NCBI RefSeq assembly: GCF_001439695.1
Contig: NZ_JYLL01000004.1
Coordinates: 124,001 to 188,000 of the forward strand
Origin: Pseudomonas veronii
GTDB taxonomy: Bacteria; Pseudomonadota; Gammaproteobacteria; Pseudomonadales; Pseudomonadaceae
DNA: 64,000 nt
Direction: 5' to 3'
Below the pieces are notes generated by a model that was not told the DNA's origin, ran no database searches, and saw only the letters and a list, made by a program, of their open reading frames with translations. A program made the position numbers and the translations under genes. This document shows, piece by piece, positions 15,874 to 24,595 of this stretch; position 1 is the stretch's first letter, and each line of letters starts with the position of its first letter.

Positions 15874-18800
15874 ATGCCTGTCAAACCGCCCACTGCTGGT
15901 TTCATCGATCCGGCTGTACCTGAAGAGGAACAGCATTACAGCCGTTCCGCGCTGTGGCTGACGTGGCTGCTCGGCGCCGCGATGTTTGCGACAGTGGTCG
16001 GCGTGGCGCTGCAATTCACCGACGTCGAATCCTTCACACACTTGCTGACCCAGGCAGAGCCGCTGTGGCTGGTCGGCGCCCTGGCGCTGCAAGTCCTGAC
16101 GTATATGGCGCAAGGGCAGGTCTTTCGGGTGGTGCTCAGGGCCGGGGCGCAGCCGCTTTCACTCTGGGAGGCGGGCAAACTCAGCGTGATGAAGCTGTTT
16201 GTCGATCAGGCCCTGCCGTCCTCCGGCATCAGCGGCGCCTTTGCGGTCGTGGCCTCCTTCGTCCGCCTCGGGTTCGCAAAACCGCTGGTGCTGGCGAGCC
16301 TGGTGCTGGATTTGTCCGGGTATTTCCTGGCCTATGCGGTGTCGGTCGGCGTGGCGTTACCGGTGGTGATCTTCCAGGGCCATGCCACGCCTGCGGTGAT
16401 GACGGCGTGCCTGGTGTTCGTCGCCGTCAGCCTGTTGCTGGCAGTGGTCACGCCAAGGCTGGCCGGCAATCGGCGCCTGGTCGCGCATTTGCCGGGGCGA
16501 CATTTTCCGATTGTCGCCAGAATCGCGTCATTGCTCACCGGGGCCGACAAGCAACTGGTGCGCAGCCAAGGGTTACTCTGGCGCATTACCTTGCTGGAAT
16601 TGGTGATCATTGTGCTCGACAGCGCCACATTGTGGGTGCTGGTGCGCGCGCTGGGTGTGTCCGCGCCGCCGTTGGGGCTGTTTGCCGGTTTTATGCTGGC
16701 CAGCGTGCTGCGCAGTATCGGCATTGTGCCGGGCGGGCTCGGCGCCTTTGAAGCGGCGGCGGTGGTCACGCTGCATTGGGTGGGGGTGAACATTGCGGTG
16801 GCGCTTTCCGCCACGTTGTTATTCCGCGGGCTGACGTTCTGGTTGCCGATGCTGCCCGGCCTCTGGTTGGCCCATCGTGAATGGCGATCCAACGTCAAGC
16901 CGCCCGCCCGCGTGGCAACCGGCGATTATTGGAGCCCGCCAGTCAGCCAGGTGTTCAGCAGCCTGCACAGCACGCCGCAGGGCTTGAGCGAGGCCGACGC
17001 CAACGCGCGGGTGCGCAGCGCACCGGCCACGCCCAAGGACCGACCGCGCGGCCTGGCCCGGTTGGTGCTGGAGCAAATGCGGACGCCCTTGGTGCTGATC
17101 CTGATCGTGGGCGCGCTGGTCGCCGTGGTGGTGGGGGACTGGCTAGATGCGGCGATTGTCGGCTGCATCGTGCTGATCAGCGCGGTTCTCAGCGCCTGGT
17201 ATGAAAATCGCGCCAGTACGGCGGTGGAGCAACTGCGCAGCAAGATCGCGCTGCGCGCCACGGTGCGGCGCGACGGCAAGGCCGTGGACATCGCCGCCAG
17301 CGAGGTGGTGCCGGGGGATATCCTGATACTCAGCGCCGGCAGCCTGATCGCGGCCGACGGTCGGATCCTGCAGGCGCTCGATTGCTTCATCGGTGAAGGC
17401 CTGCTGACCGGCGAAACCTTCCCGGTGGAAAAATTGCCGGGCGACTGCGCCGCCGATGCCACGCTCGGGCAGCGGCATAATTGCGTGTTCATGGGCACCT
17501 CGGTGCGCAGCGGCACCGCCGAAGTGCTGGTCACGCGCTACGCCTCGGACAGTGAGATCGGGCGCATCGCCAAGACCCTGACGCTGCGCCCGCCCGAGAC
17601 GGAGTTCGAGCGCGGCCTGCGTCGCTTCGGCAGCTTGCTGTTGCGGGTGATGCTGGTGATCACGATCGTGGTGTTCGGCATCAATATCCTGCTGCATCGT
17701 CCCGCGCTCGACACTCTGTTGTTTGCCATCGCGTTGTCCATCGGGCTGTCGCCGGAACTGTTGCCGGCGATCCTGAGCATCACGCTGGCCAAAGGCGCGC
17801 AACGCATGGCCGCCAAAGGGGTCATCGTGCGTCACCTCAATGCGATTGAAAACCTCGGGGCGATGGACATCCTGTGTACCGACAAGACCGGTACGCTGAC
17901 CCGCGGCGTCGTCGTGCTGGACGGCGCCATGGATCTGGCGGGCAATGCCGATGCCACGATCCTGCAACTGGCGGTGTTCAACTCCAGCCTGCAGACCGGC
18001 ATGCGCAACGCCATGGATGATGCGATCACCCTGGCCGGCAAAACCCTGGCGCCATGCCCCGGCGCGAGCAAGCTCGATGAAGTGCCGTATGACTTCGTGC
18101 GCAAGCGCCTGAGCGTGGTGGTCGCGAATGCGCCTGAGGCCGCCCGGCTGATGGTGACCAAGGGGGCGCTGGACAATGTGCTCGAGGTTTGCACACAGGT
18201 GCGCCGCGGCGAACAGTTGCTGGCGCTGAGCGACACCGAGCGGGCCGCCATCGCGCAGCGTTTCGCCGACTGGAGCGAGCAGGGCTTCAGGGTTTTGGGC
18301 CTGGCCACGCGGGTCTTGCCGGACCAGCCGCACTACGGCCGGGATGAAGAAAAGGCCATGACCTTCCGCGGTTTTCTGTTGTTCTTCGACCCGCCGGAGC
18401 CGGGGGTGAAAGACACTCTCGCCAACCTTGAGCGCCTGGGCGTGCAAGTCAAGATCATCAGTGGCGACAGCCATCTGGTCGCCCGCCATGTCGGCATGGC
18501 CGTGGGCCTGCCCGTGGAGCGCATCATCACCGGCGCCGAGCTGGCGGCGATGAAAGACGAAGCATTGATGCACCTGGCGCCACTGACGACGCTCTTTGCC
18601 GAGGTCGACCCCAACCAGAAAGAACGCATCATCCGCGCCCTGCAGAAGACCGGGCACGTTGTCGGCTATATGGGCGATGGCATCAACGATGCCCCGGCGC
18701 TGCAAGTCGCCGATATCGGGATCTCGGTGGATAACGCCGCCGACGTGGCCAAGCAGGCCGCCGACTTCGTGTTGCTGGAGCACAACCTCGATGTGTTGCG

Positions 18801-19455
18801 CGAAGGCATCGAAGAGGGCCGGCATACCTTTGCCAATACCTTGAAGTACATTTCCATCGTCTCCAGCGCCAATTTCGGCAACATGATCAGCATGGCCCTG
18901 GCTTCGTTGGTATTGCCGTTCCTGCCGATGCTGGCCAAGCAGATACTGCTCAACAACTTCCTGTCCGATATCCCCTCCATGGGGATCGCCAGCGACAACG
19001 TCGACCGCGAATGGGAAAACACCCCGCACCGCTGGAATATCAGGGAAATCCGCAACTTCATGGTGGTGTTCGGGCTGGTCAGTTCGCTGTTCGATGTGCT
19101 CACGTTCGCGGCCCTGTACCAGCTGGCGGAAAAGGGCCCGGAAGTGTTTCGCAGCGGCTGGTTCGTCGAATCGCTGCTGACCCAACTGCTGACAATCTTC
19201 ATCGTGCGAACCTACCGCCCGTTCTACCAAAGCCGCCCGGCCACACTGCTGTTGCTCAGCGCCGCAGCCATCGGCCTGCTGGCCGTCGGGCTACCTTACA
19301 GCCCGATCGCGTCCTGGTTCGGCCTGGTGCCCTTGCCACTGCCGATCCTGCTGACAGTGCTGGCAATCAGCTTGGCCTACATGGGCGCGGCGGAATGGGT
19401 CAAGCGGCTCTTTTACCGTCGCCAGCGGTTGAGCCGCGCTCGCGCTGCGCCGTAG
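15874..19455 (+). CDS. Flippase-like membrane domain fused to a P-type cation ATPase
   Basis: The 1193-residue protein has two parts. Residues 1-340 form an LPG-synthase/AglD-type polytopic membrane domain (eight or so helices, with the family segment IGIVPGGLGAFEAA). Residues 350-1193 form a P-type ATPase: TGE dephosphorylation loop (GLLTGETFPVEK), phosphorylation site D670 in CTDKTGTLT, nucleotide-site KGALDNVLEVC, and hinge motif GDGINDAPAL. The ATPase part resembles magnesium-type P3B pumps (MgtA, usually about 900 residues), including FLLFFDPPEPGVKDT. All catalytic motifs are intact. Transport of Mg2+ or another divalent cation is likely; the role of the added domain is unknown. An ANR-type promoter stands just upstream. 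Confidence 0.9.
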   Translation: MPVKPPTAGFIDPAVPEEEQHYSRSALWLTWLLGAAMFATVVGVALQFTDVESFTHLLTQAEPLWLVGALALQVLTYMAQGQVFRVVLRAGAQPLSLWEAGKLSVMKLFVDQALPSSGISGAFAVVASFVRLGFAKPLVLASLVLDLSGYFLAYAVSVGVALPVVIFQGHATPAVMTACLVFVAVSLLLAVVTPRLAGNRRLVAHLPGRHFPIVARIASLLTGADKQLVRSQGLLWRITLLELVIIVLDSATLWVLVRALGVSAPPLGLFAGFMLASVLRSIGIVPGGLGAFEAAAVVTLHWVGVNIAVALSATLLFRGLTFWLPMLPGLWLAHREWRSNVKPPARVATGDYWSPPVSQVFSSLHSTPQGLSEADANARVRSAPATPKDRPRGLARLVLEQMRTPLVLILIVGALVAVVVGDWLDAAIVGCIVLISAVLSAWYENRASTAVEQLRSKIALRATVRRDGKAVDIAASEVVPGDILILSAGSLIAADGRILQALDCFIGEGLLTGETFPVEKLPGDCAADATLGQRHNCVFMGTSVRSGTAEVLVTRYASDSEIGRIAKTLTLRPPETEFERGLRRFGSLLLRVMLVITIVVFGINILLHRPALDTLLFAIALSIGLSPELLPAILSITLAKGAQRMAAKGVIVRHLNAIENLGAMDILCTDKTGTLTRGVVVLDGAMDLAGNADATILQLAVFNSSLQTGMRNAMDDAITLAGKTLAPCPGASKLDEVPYDFVRKRLSVVVANAPEAARLMVTKGALDNVLEVCTQVRRGEQLLALSDTERAAIAQRFADWSEQGFRVLGLATRVLPDQPHYGRDEEKAMTFRGFLLFFDPPEPGVKDTLANLERLGVQVKIISGDSHLVARHVGMAVGLPVERIITGAELAAMKDEALMHLAPLTTLFAEVDPNQKERIIRALQKTGHVVGYMGDGINDAPALQVADIGISVDNAADVAKQAADFVLLEHNLDVLREGIEEGRHTFANTLKYISIVSSANFGNMISMALASLVLPFLPMLAKQILLNNFLSDIPSMGIASDNVDREWENTPHRWNIREIRNFMVVFGLVSSLFDVLTFAALYQLAEKGPEVFRSGWFVESLLTQLLTIFIVRTYRPFYQSRPATLLLLSAAAIGLLAVGLPYSPIASWFGLVPLPLPILLTVLAISLAYMGAAEWVKRLFYRRQRLSRARAAP

Positions 19456-19469
19456 CGTGGCGTGAGGGG

Positions 19470-19967
19470 TTACTCGTTACGTGCCCACGTGACGTTCACG
19501 CCGTACTGACTATCACCGTAGCGGTACTGCGCCTTGCCTTTGAATGCGCCTTCCAGTGCATGCGCCAGGCGATTGGCCAGATGAATGCCGGTGGTGGTCA
19601 CCATCAGGTCGTCCGCCACCTCCGTCACGCGCATGATGCGCTCCAGCGCATGCTCGGCCATTTCGGTTTTTTCGGTGTTTTCGATCAGGTGGATGATTTC
19701 ATCATGGTGCTTTTGCAAGAAGCCGCCCGATAGCATCAGGGTGCCGGCCGGCATGTTGTCCGCGATGCGGCGGCAGGCCGGGCAGGTGACGGTTTGCGCG
19801 TTATGCACCACCGCGTTTTCAGGTCGGTTCCAGGTCCAGTTTCCGGCCTGATACACCGCGTCGCACTGCGGGCACACCGCCGAACCTTCAACCCGCGGCA
19901 AGCAATAGGGATCATGGGGCGGCGTTTTGAACAGCTTGTTTTTCTGACTCTGCTGATACTTGTCCAT
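19470..19967 (-). CDS. Zinc-ribbon protein, BCAM0308-like
   Basis: The 165-residue protein contains a CPQC/CPAC pair (about residues 32 and 62) that would bind one metal ion, followed by a mixed domain with HHDEIIHLIENTEKTEMAEHA. I recognise this as the small conserved family named after Burkholderia BCAM0308, which recurs in low-oxygen gene sets; its biochemical role is unknown. AGGAG stands before the ATG at 19967. It is divergent from the orphan chaperonin, and the 253 bp between them carry two ANR-type dyads. It converges on the ATPase fusion with 14 bp between stop codons. Confidence 0.8.
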   Translation of the reverse strand: MDKYQQSQKNKLFKTPPHDPYCLPRVEGSAVCPQCDAVYQAGNWTWNRPENAVVHNAQTVTCPACRRIADNMPAGTLMLSGGFLQKHHDEIIHLIENTEKTEMAEHALERIMRVTEVADDLMVTTTGIHLANRLAHALEGAFKGKAQYRYGDSQYGVNVTWARNE

Positions 19968-20036
19968 GGTGTTTCTCCTGACGCATCGAGAGGGGCAAAC
20001 CCGCGTGTTGACGATCGGGTGGATTTCACCGGTTGA

Positions 20037-20077
20037 TTTGGACGCTGTTTCCGCCCGAGCGGGTTGATTTTTGTCAA
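20037..20077 (-). promoter_or_regulatory. ANR/FNR-type site of the zinc-ribbon gene
   Basis: On the minus strand TTGACAAAAATCAA (20077-20064) is near-consensus. A weak -10 candidate TCCAAA (20042-20037) sits at the 21-bp spacing. Confidence 0.6.
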
Positions 20078-20144
20078 CTCGCAGAGCGCCCGGCGACCGC
20101 CGGTGTAAGCGTCGCGGCGGGCGTCGGCAAGGGGTGTGAGTTTG

Positions 20145-20158
20145 TTGATAAAAGTCAA
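20145..20158 (+). promoter_or_regulatory. ANR/FNR-type dyad upstream of the orphan chaperonin
   Basis: TTGATAAAAGTCAA is near-consensus and ends 62 bp before the chaperonin start. No clear -10 is visible at the usual distance, so the promoter itself is uncertain. Confidence 0.6.
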
Positions 20159-20220
20159 CCTCGCCGCAGGCACTTCAGAGAAGCATGCAAGTTCCGTCGA
20201 CGTGAGAGGAGAGCACCCTG

Positions 20221-21840
20221 ATGGCTCACAGTAAAATCGTGTTTCGCGCGGCTGCCCGCGAGAAGATCCTCAGCGGCGCCACCCAATTGGCGGACGCGGT
20301 GCGCGTGACGCTGGGGCCGAAGTCCAAGTCGGTGTTGATGCAGAACAAGTGGGGCAACCCGACGGTCTGCAATGACGGCGTCACGATTGCCAAACGCATT
20401 GACCTGCAGGACCCCGAGGAGAACCTCGGCGCGCAAATGCTGCGCCAGGCCGCGGAACGCACGGGTGACGCGGTCGGCGACGGGACCAGCACGTCAACGG
20501 TGCTGGCCCATGCGATCCTGGCCGACGGCATCCGCAACGTGGTCGCGGGGGCCAGCGCGATCGATCTCAAGCGCGGCCTGGATCGGGGCCTGCAGTTGGT
20601 CGTCGAGTCGCTGGCGGCGCAGTCCCGCCCCGTCAGCACGCCCAAGGAAAAAGCCCAGGTGGCGACGCTGTCGGCGCATAACGACGCGGTCATCGGTCAA
20701 CTGGTGGCCGACGCGCTGGAGAAGGTCGGCGTTGAAGGCGTGGTCAGCGTCGAAGAGTCCAAGACCACCGAAACGGTGGTCGAGGTCATGGAGGGCATGC
20801 GCTTTGACCGGGGTTATGTCTCACCTTATTTCGTCACCGACACCGAGAAAATGCAGGTCGAACTCGACGATGCCTGCCTGCTGCTCTGTGACCACAAGAT
20901 CGGCGCACTCAAAGACTTGCTGCCGTTGTTGGAACAGGTCGCCAAAAGCGGTCAGCCCCTGGTGTTGATCGCAGATGACATCGAAGGCGAAGCGTTGACC
21001 ACGCTGGTGGTCAACCACATCCGCGGCGTGCTCAAGGCTGTGGCGATCAAGGCCCCGGGCTTTGGCGACCGGCGCAAGGACATGCTGCAGGACATGGCTG
21101 TATTGACCGGCGCCACGGTGGTCTCCAACGAACTGGGGATCAGCCTCGAACAGGTCGACCTGCAGCAGTTGGGACGGGCCCATCGGGTGGTGGTGTCGAA
21201 GGACAGCACTTCGCTGATCGGCGGCGCCGGTACACGCGCAGCGATCGACGCACGCCTGCAGCAGATCCGCGGGCAAATGGCGGCTACCACCAGCGATTAC
21301 GACCGTGAAAAGCTGCAGGAGCGGCTGGCCAGGCTGTCCGGCGGCGTCGCGGTGATCCGGGTCGGCGCGCCGTCCGAAGCCGAAATGAAAGCGCGCAAGG
21401 ACGCCCTGGATGACGCGATCTCGGCGACCCGCGCGGCGATCACCGAAGGGATTGTCCCCGGCGGCGGCCTCGCGCTGCTCAAAGCGGTGCCGCTGATCGC
21501 CGCCGAGGAAGCCCGGCAGGAGGGCGATGTCCGCACCGGCCTGCAGATACTGCGTCGGGCATTGGAAGCACCGGCGCGGCGCATTGCGGAAAACTCGGCG
21601 GTGGACGCCGGCGTGGTCGTTGCGCGCATGCTGGCGGAGCCGGGCAACATTGGCTTTGATGCGTCCGCCAATACCTATGTCGACATGTACGAAGCCGGCA
21701 TCATCGATCCGACCAAAGTCGTGCGTATTGCCCTGGAAAATGCAGTTTCCGTGGCCAGTATCCTGCTGCTGACCGAAGCGACCATTACCGATATCCCAGA
21801 AAAAGAACCGCCAGCCCAACCGTCGTTCCCTGAAGGTTGA
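20221..21840 (+). CDS. Orphan GroEL-like chaperonin without GGM tail
   Basis: The 539-residue protein is a full-length group I chaperonin (GroEL is about 545). The catalytic aspartates are kept in [19 protein letters not shown] and [12 protein letters not shown], as are the [10 protein letters not shown] and [11 protein letters not shown] segments. The flexible Gly-Gly-Met tail of GroEL is replaced by [13 protein letters not shown], and no groES lies next to it. It is strongly diverged from standard Pseudomonas GroEL, so it is an accessory chaperonin that may borrow GroES or act without it. GGAG precedes the ATG. ANR-type dyads upstream suggest low-oxygen induction. Confidence 0.9.
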   Translation: MAHSKIVFRAAAREKILSGATQLADAVRVTLGPKSKSVLMQNKWGNPTVCNDGVTIAKRIDLQDPEENLGAQMLRQAAERTGDAVGDGTSTSTVLAHAILADGIRNVVAGASAIDLKRGLDRGLQLVVESLAAQSRPVSTPKEKAQVATLSAHNDAVIGQLVADALEKVGVEGVVSVEESKTTETVVEVMEGMRFDRGYVSPYFVTDTEKMQVELDDACLLLCDHKIGALKDLLPLLEQVAKSGQPLVLIADDIEGEALTTLVVNHIRGVLKAVAIKAPGFGDRRKDMLQDMAVLTGATVVSNELGISLEQVDLQQLGRAHRVVVSKDSTSLIGGAGTRAAIDARLQQIRGQMAATTSDYDREKLQERLARLSGGVAVIRVGAPSEAEMKARKDALDDAISATRAAITEGIVPGGGLALLKAVPLIAAEEARQEGDVRTGLQILRRALEAPARRIAENSAVDAGVVVARMLAEPGNIGFDASANTYVDMYEAGIIDPTKVVRIALENAVSVASILLLTEATITDIPEKEPPAQPSFPEG

Positions 21841-21894
21841 GCACCTGCTCGCGCCTTGCTTCGATTTGAATCGCCCTGATGGAGGCATGCACCC

Positions 21895-22455
21895 ATGAAC
21901 GTAACCAAGGCAATCGCCGGCCGGCGCTCGACACGTGACTACACGCCAGAACCGCTCGATGAAAAACTCATTTGTCGCTTGATCGATGCCGCCGCCCAGG
22001 CGCCCAGCGCGATGAACCAACAACCGTGGACGTTCACGGTGATCCGCGACCAGGCGCTGCTGGAGCGGGTTTCCCGCGAAGCCAGGGCCTGGATGCTCGC
22101 CACCACGCCCGCCGGAACGCACTCCAGCCACTTCCAAGCGTTGCTCAGCGAGGACAGTTTTCAGATTTTCTACCACGCGCCGGTCCTGGTGCTGATCTCG
22201 GGCAACGCGCCCAATCAGTGGATTGTCGAAGACTGTGCCTTGGCGGCCGAGAACCTGATGCTCGCGGCGTATGCCGAGGGGCTCGGGACGTGCTGGATCG
22301 GTTTCGCCCAGGGCTTTCTGAATACGCCGCAGGGTAAGCAGGCGCTCGGCCTGCCCGCCGAGTGGATGCCCGTGGCACCGATTATCGTGGGGCACCCGAA
22401 GTCTGTGCCCGCGCCCATCGTGCATAAGACCCCAGAGATCCATTGGATAGGCTGA
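21895..22455 (+). CDS. Nitroreductase-family FMN flavoprotein
   Basis: The 186-residue protein has the short nitroreductase fold, with RRSTRDYTPEPLD (FMN phosphate contacts) at the start, AAAQAPSAMNQQPWTF near residue 40, and a GLGTCWIGF segment near 130. Such dimeric enzymes reduce nitro compounds, quinones or flavin with NAD(P)H; the physiological substrate is not readable. GGAGG precedes the ATG at 21895. It follows the chaperonin by 54 bp and is probably co-transcribed with it. Confidence 0.9.
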   Translation: MNVTKAIAGRRSTRDYTPEPLDEKLICRLIDAAAQAPSAMNQQPWTFTVIRDQALLERVSREARAWMLATTPAGTHSSHFQALLSEDSFQIFYHAPVLVLISGNAPNQWIVEDCALAAENLMLAAYAEGLGTCWIGFAQGFLNTPQGKQALGLPAEWMPVAPIIVGHPKSVPAPIVHKTPEIHWIG

Positions 22456-22507
22456 TGCCCCAGGCAGGGCTACCGTTGATCCAGCGGTTGACCGGTGTCT
22501 CGGTTTT

Positions 22508-22548
22508 CTGACGTGGATCAGATCGCCCGCCAGGCCGACTCCTATGCT
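22508..22548 (+). promoter_or_regulatory. ANR/FNR-like promoter of the small envelope-protein genes
   Basis: CTGACGTGGATCAG (22508-22521) has one base off consensus in each outer position. It is followed after exactly 21 bp by TATGCT (22543-22548), a good -10. Confidence 0.6.
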
Positions 22549-22581
22549 CGGATTGAACCCACGACGTTGAGATGAGCTGAA

Positions 22582-23193
22582 ATGAACAAGCCACGCTTGC
22601 TTGGCCAGTGCTTGCTGATCGCGGCAAGTGTTCTGCTGTTACCGTCCACCGGCGCGTTTGCCAACCCCGCGATGCCAGGGTTAGGGCTAGGGCCAGGGCA
22701 GGGCGGTATGTTCCGTCACGCCTCGAATTTCGATTGGGTCAAGCATACGCAGCAGACCCTGGAAGAACTCAAGGGCAAGCTCAGTCTCAAGCCGGAGCAA
22801 ATGCCCGCCTGGGAAACCTGGGCCGCAGGCGTCATCGCAGACGCCAATCAGCAAGTGGAAAACGACAACCCAGCCGCTACTGACAAGGCAAGTGCCAGAC
22901 AAGCGCTGAAGGACGAAACAACGCCGCAGAGAATGGCCAAAGGTATAGAGCGCCTGCGCACGCAAACCAGCTGGATGCAGGCGCAACTGGTCCGTCTGGA
23001 CGCGGCTCAGGCACGCACCCAAACCTTCTACGATGCCCTCGATGCCCAGCAAAAAACCATCTTCGATCTGTTCTGGACGGTGATGCATCACCGCATCGCC
23101 GATCAGGACGGTTGGCGAATGCCCATGCACATGCCCATGCACATGGCATGGCCGCAAGGGTGCGGCGGGCTCAACCCGACCAGCCAACCGTAA
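22582..23193 (+). CDS. Spy/CpxP-like (LTXXQ-type) periplasmic protein
   Basis: The 203-residue protein begins with a Sec signal peptide (basic start, hydrophobic core to about residue 22, cleavage likely after GAFA). The mature part is helical and rich in Gln, Lys and Met, with the segment LSLKPEQMPAWETW that matches the LTxxQ-type repeat of Spy/CpxP relatives. A Met/His-rich run (about residues 174-187: RMPMHMPMHMAW) could bind metal. Relatives are ATP-independent periplasmic chaperones or stress sensors. It starts behind an ANR-like promoter and is followed after 30 bp by another exported small protein. Confidence 0.78.
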   Translation: MNKPRLLGQCLLIAASVLLLPSTGAFANPAMPGLGLGPGQGGMFRHASNFDWVKHTQQTLEELKGKLSLKPEQMPAWETWAAGVIADANQQVENDNPAATDKASARQALKDETTPQRMAKGIERLRTQTSWMQAQLVRLDAAQARTQTFYDALDAQQKTIFDLFWTVMHHRIADQDGWRMPMHMPMHMAWPQGCGGLNPTSQP

Positions 23194-23223
23194 TGCTATT
23201 CGCGAGCCTCCTGGGTAAACATC

Positions 23224-23619
23224 ATGAACAGTGACTCAGTAAAACAGTGCGTGCTGACCGGGTTCATCCTGCTGGCTGCCGCCGTTGCATTGCCGGCGCA
23301 TGCCGGGCCGCATGGCGGTGGGCATGGGGGCGGGCCAGGCTGGTGGGGGTTTGGCCTTGGCCTGGGACTGGGCTGGGAAGCCGCGCGCATCTCCACGCCG
23401 TATTACTACCCGACGTATCCGGTTTATTACTATCCCGCCCCGACTTACTACTACCCGGCCAGCCCGCCGACGGTGGTGGTCGAGCCTCAGCCCGTCACGG
23501 CCGCGCCATCGGCCTGGTACTACTGCGATTCCGCCAAAGGCTATTACCCGAGCGTACGCCAGTGTCCTGAGGGATGGCGCATGGTTCCCGCGACGCCGCC
23601 GCCTGGCCCCATCCGTTAA
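23224..23619 (+). CDS. Exported Gly/Tyr/Pro-rich small protein
   Basis: The 131-residue protein has a signal peptide ending near residue 27 (PAHA). It is followed by a Gly/His-rich stretch, a hydrophobic segment that may anchor it, and a Tyr-Pro-rich repeat region (YYYPTYPVYYYPAP). It ends with CDSAKGYYPSVRQCPEGW, a conserved two-Cys tail known from small proteobacterial surface-associated proteins of unknown function. It probably sits in the periplasm or outer membrane. No strong ribosome site is visible; it likely depends on the transcript of the Spy-like gene 30 bp upstream. Confidence 0.7.
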   Translation: MNSDSVKQCVLTGFILLAAAVALPAHAGPHGGGHGGGPGWWGFGLGLGLGWEAARISTPYYYPTYPVYYYPAPTYYYPASPPTVVVEPQPVTAAPSAWYYCDSAKGYYPSVRQCPEGWRMVPATPPPGPIR

Positions 23620-23666
23620 GACCGTGGACGCGTGGGCTGTTTTTCATTCCTCCCTGGAGCCAGATC

Positions 23667-24551
23667 ATGAGCCAATACCAGTGTTTGTTACTGATCATCA
23701 ATCCCGCCCTGCGTGACTCCCCGGCAATCGGCCATGCTGCCGCCCTGGCCAAGGCCAGCGGCGCGAGCCTGCATATTGTCGCGCTGGCAGCACCGTTGGA
23801 CATCTTATTGCTACTGGCCGAGAACGTGCGTGAAAAGGCCCGGGCCAGCTACCTCGAGGACCACCGCGACTGGCTGAACGCCCAAACCAAGAATCTCCAC
23901 GCCCTGGGGCTCAACGTGACCGCCCAGGTGACCTGGGCCACCAACCTCAAGCAAGACATCCTGGATTACGTCACCGAGACGCAGCCCGATCTGTTGATCA
24001 AACAAGTGCAGCAAGAGTCCGCGTTCAAGCGCGCGTTCTTCACCCCGCTGGACTGGCAGTTGCTGCGCGAGTGTCCGATTCCGGTCTATCTGGTCGGCGG
24101 TGGTGGGCATGCCTTGCCGCGCATCGTCGTGGCAGCGGTTGACGTGTCGAATGTTCAACCGGCCAACAGCGTGTTGAACCAGCGCATCATTGAGCAGGCC
24201 ACCAGCCTGGCGCTGCAATGCGATGCCGAGCTGCACCTGCTGTATGCCTGCGATATGTCGACGATCTACATGGCTGACATGGGCGGTATGGCCTTGTCCA
24301 ATCTCAGTAAGGACCTGGCGAGCAAGGAGGAAAAAACCTTCCTCGAACTGGCGCGAGACTATGGCGTGCCTTCCGATCGTCATCACTTCGTTTTGGGCAA
24401 TCCGGTTGCGGTGTTGAGTCAATTCGCCAAGGAACACCAGGTGGATGTGATCGTGATGGGCCGGGTCCAGTATCACGGCATCGAGAAGCTGCTGGGCAGT
24501 ACCACCGAACACATTCTCTATCAGGTGCCTTGCGGCGTACTGGCGGTCTAG
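23667..24551 (+). CDS. Universal stress protein, tandem UspA domains, second copy
   Basis: From the ATG at 23667 (GGAG upstream) the protein has 294 residues and two UspA domains, split near residue 140. The C-terminal domain ends with VIVMGRVQYHGIEKLLGSTTEHI, a G-2x-G-9x-GS-like nucleotide site. It is a paralogue of the Usp at 1367-2287, with the same length and layout (for example LIKQVQQESAFKRAFFTPLDW in place of VIKDVQHVSALDRTFHQPLDW). It precedes a phosphoribosyltransferase gene by 44 bp. An in-frame extension to 23574 lacks a ribosome site and overlaps the previous gene. Confidence 0.92.
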   Translation: MSQYQCLLLIINPALRDSPAIGHAAALAKASGASLHIVALAAPLDILLLLAENVREKARASYLEDHRDWLNAQTKNLHALGLNVTAQVTWATNLKQDILDYVTETQPDLLIKQVQQESAFKRAFFTPLDWQLLRECPIPVYLVGGGGHALPRIVVAAVDVSNVQPANSVLNQRIIEQATSLALQCDAELHLLYACDMSTIYMADMGGMALSNLSKDLASKEEKTFLELARDYGVPSDRHHFVLGNPVAVLSQFAKEHQVDVIVMGRVQYHGIEKLLGSTTEHILYQVPCGVLAV

Positions 24552-24595
24552 CGCGGCAAAGGCGGTGTGCAATGAAACGACAGATGAGGTGACCC

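Noticed and set aside
17143..19230. Long open frame of 695 codons on the minus strand
   Set aside because: It lies fully antisense to the P-type ATPase gene, is rich in His, Gln, Arg and Asp as expected for the complement of GC-rich codons, and has no recognisable domain.
20821..22443. Open frame of 540 codons on the minus strand
   Set aside because: It runs antisense through the chaperonin and nitroreductase genes and has shadow-like composition.
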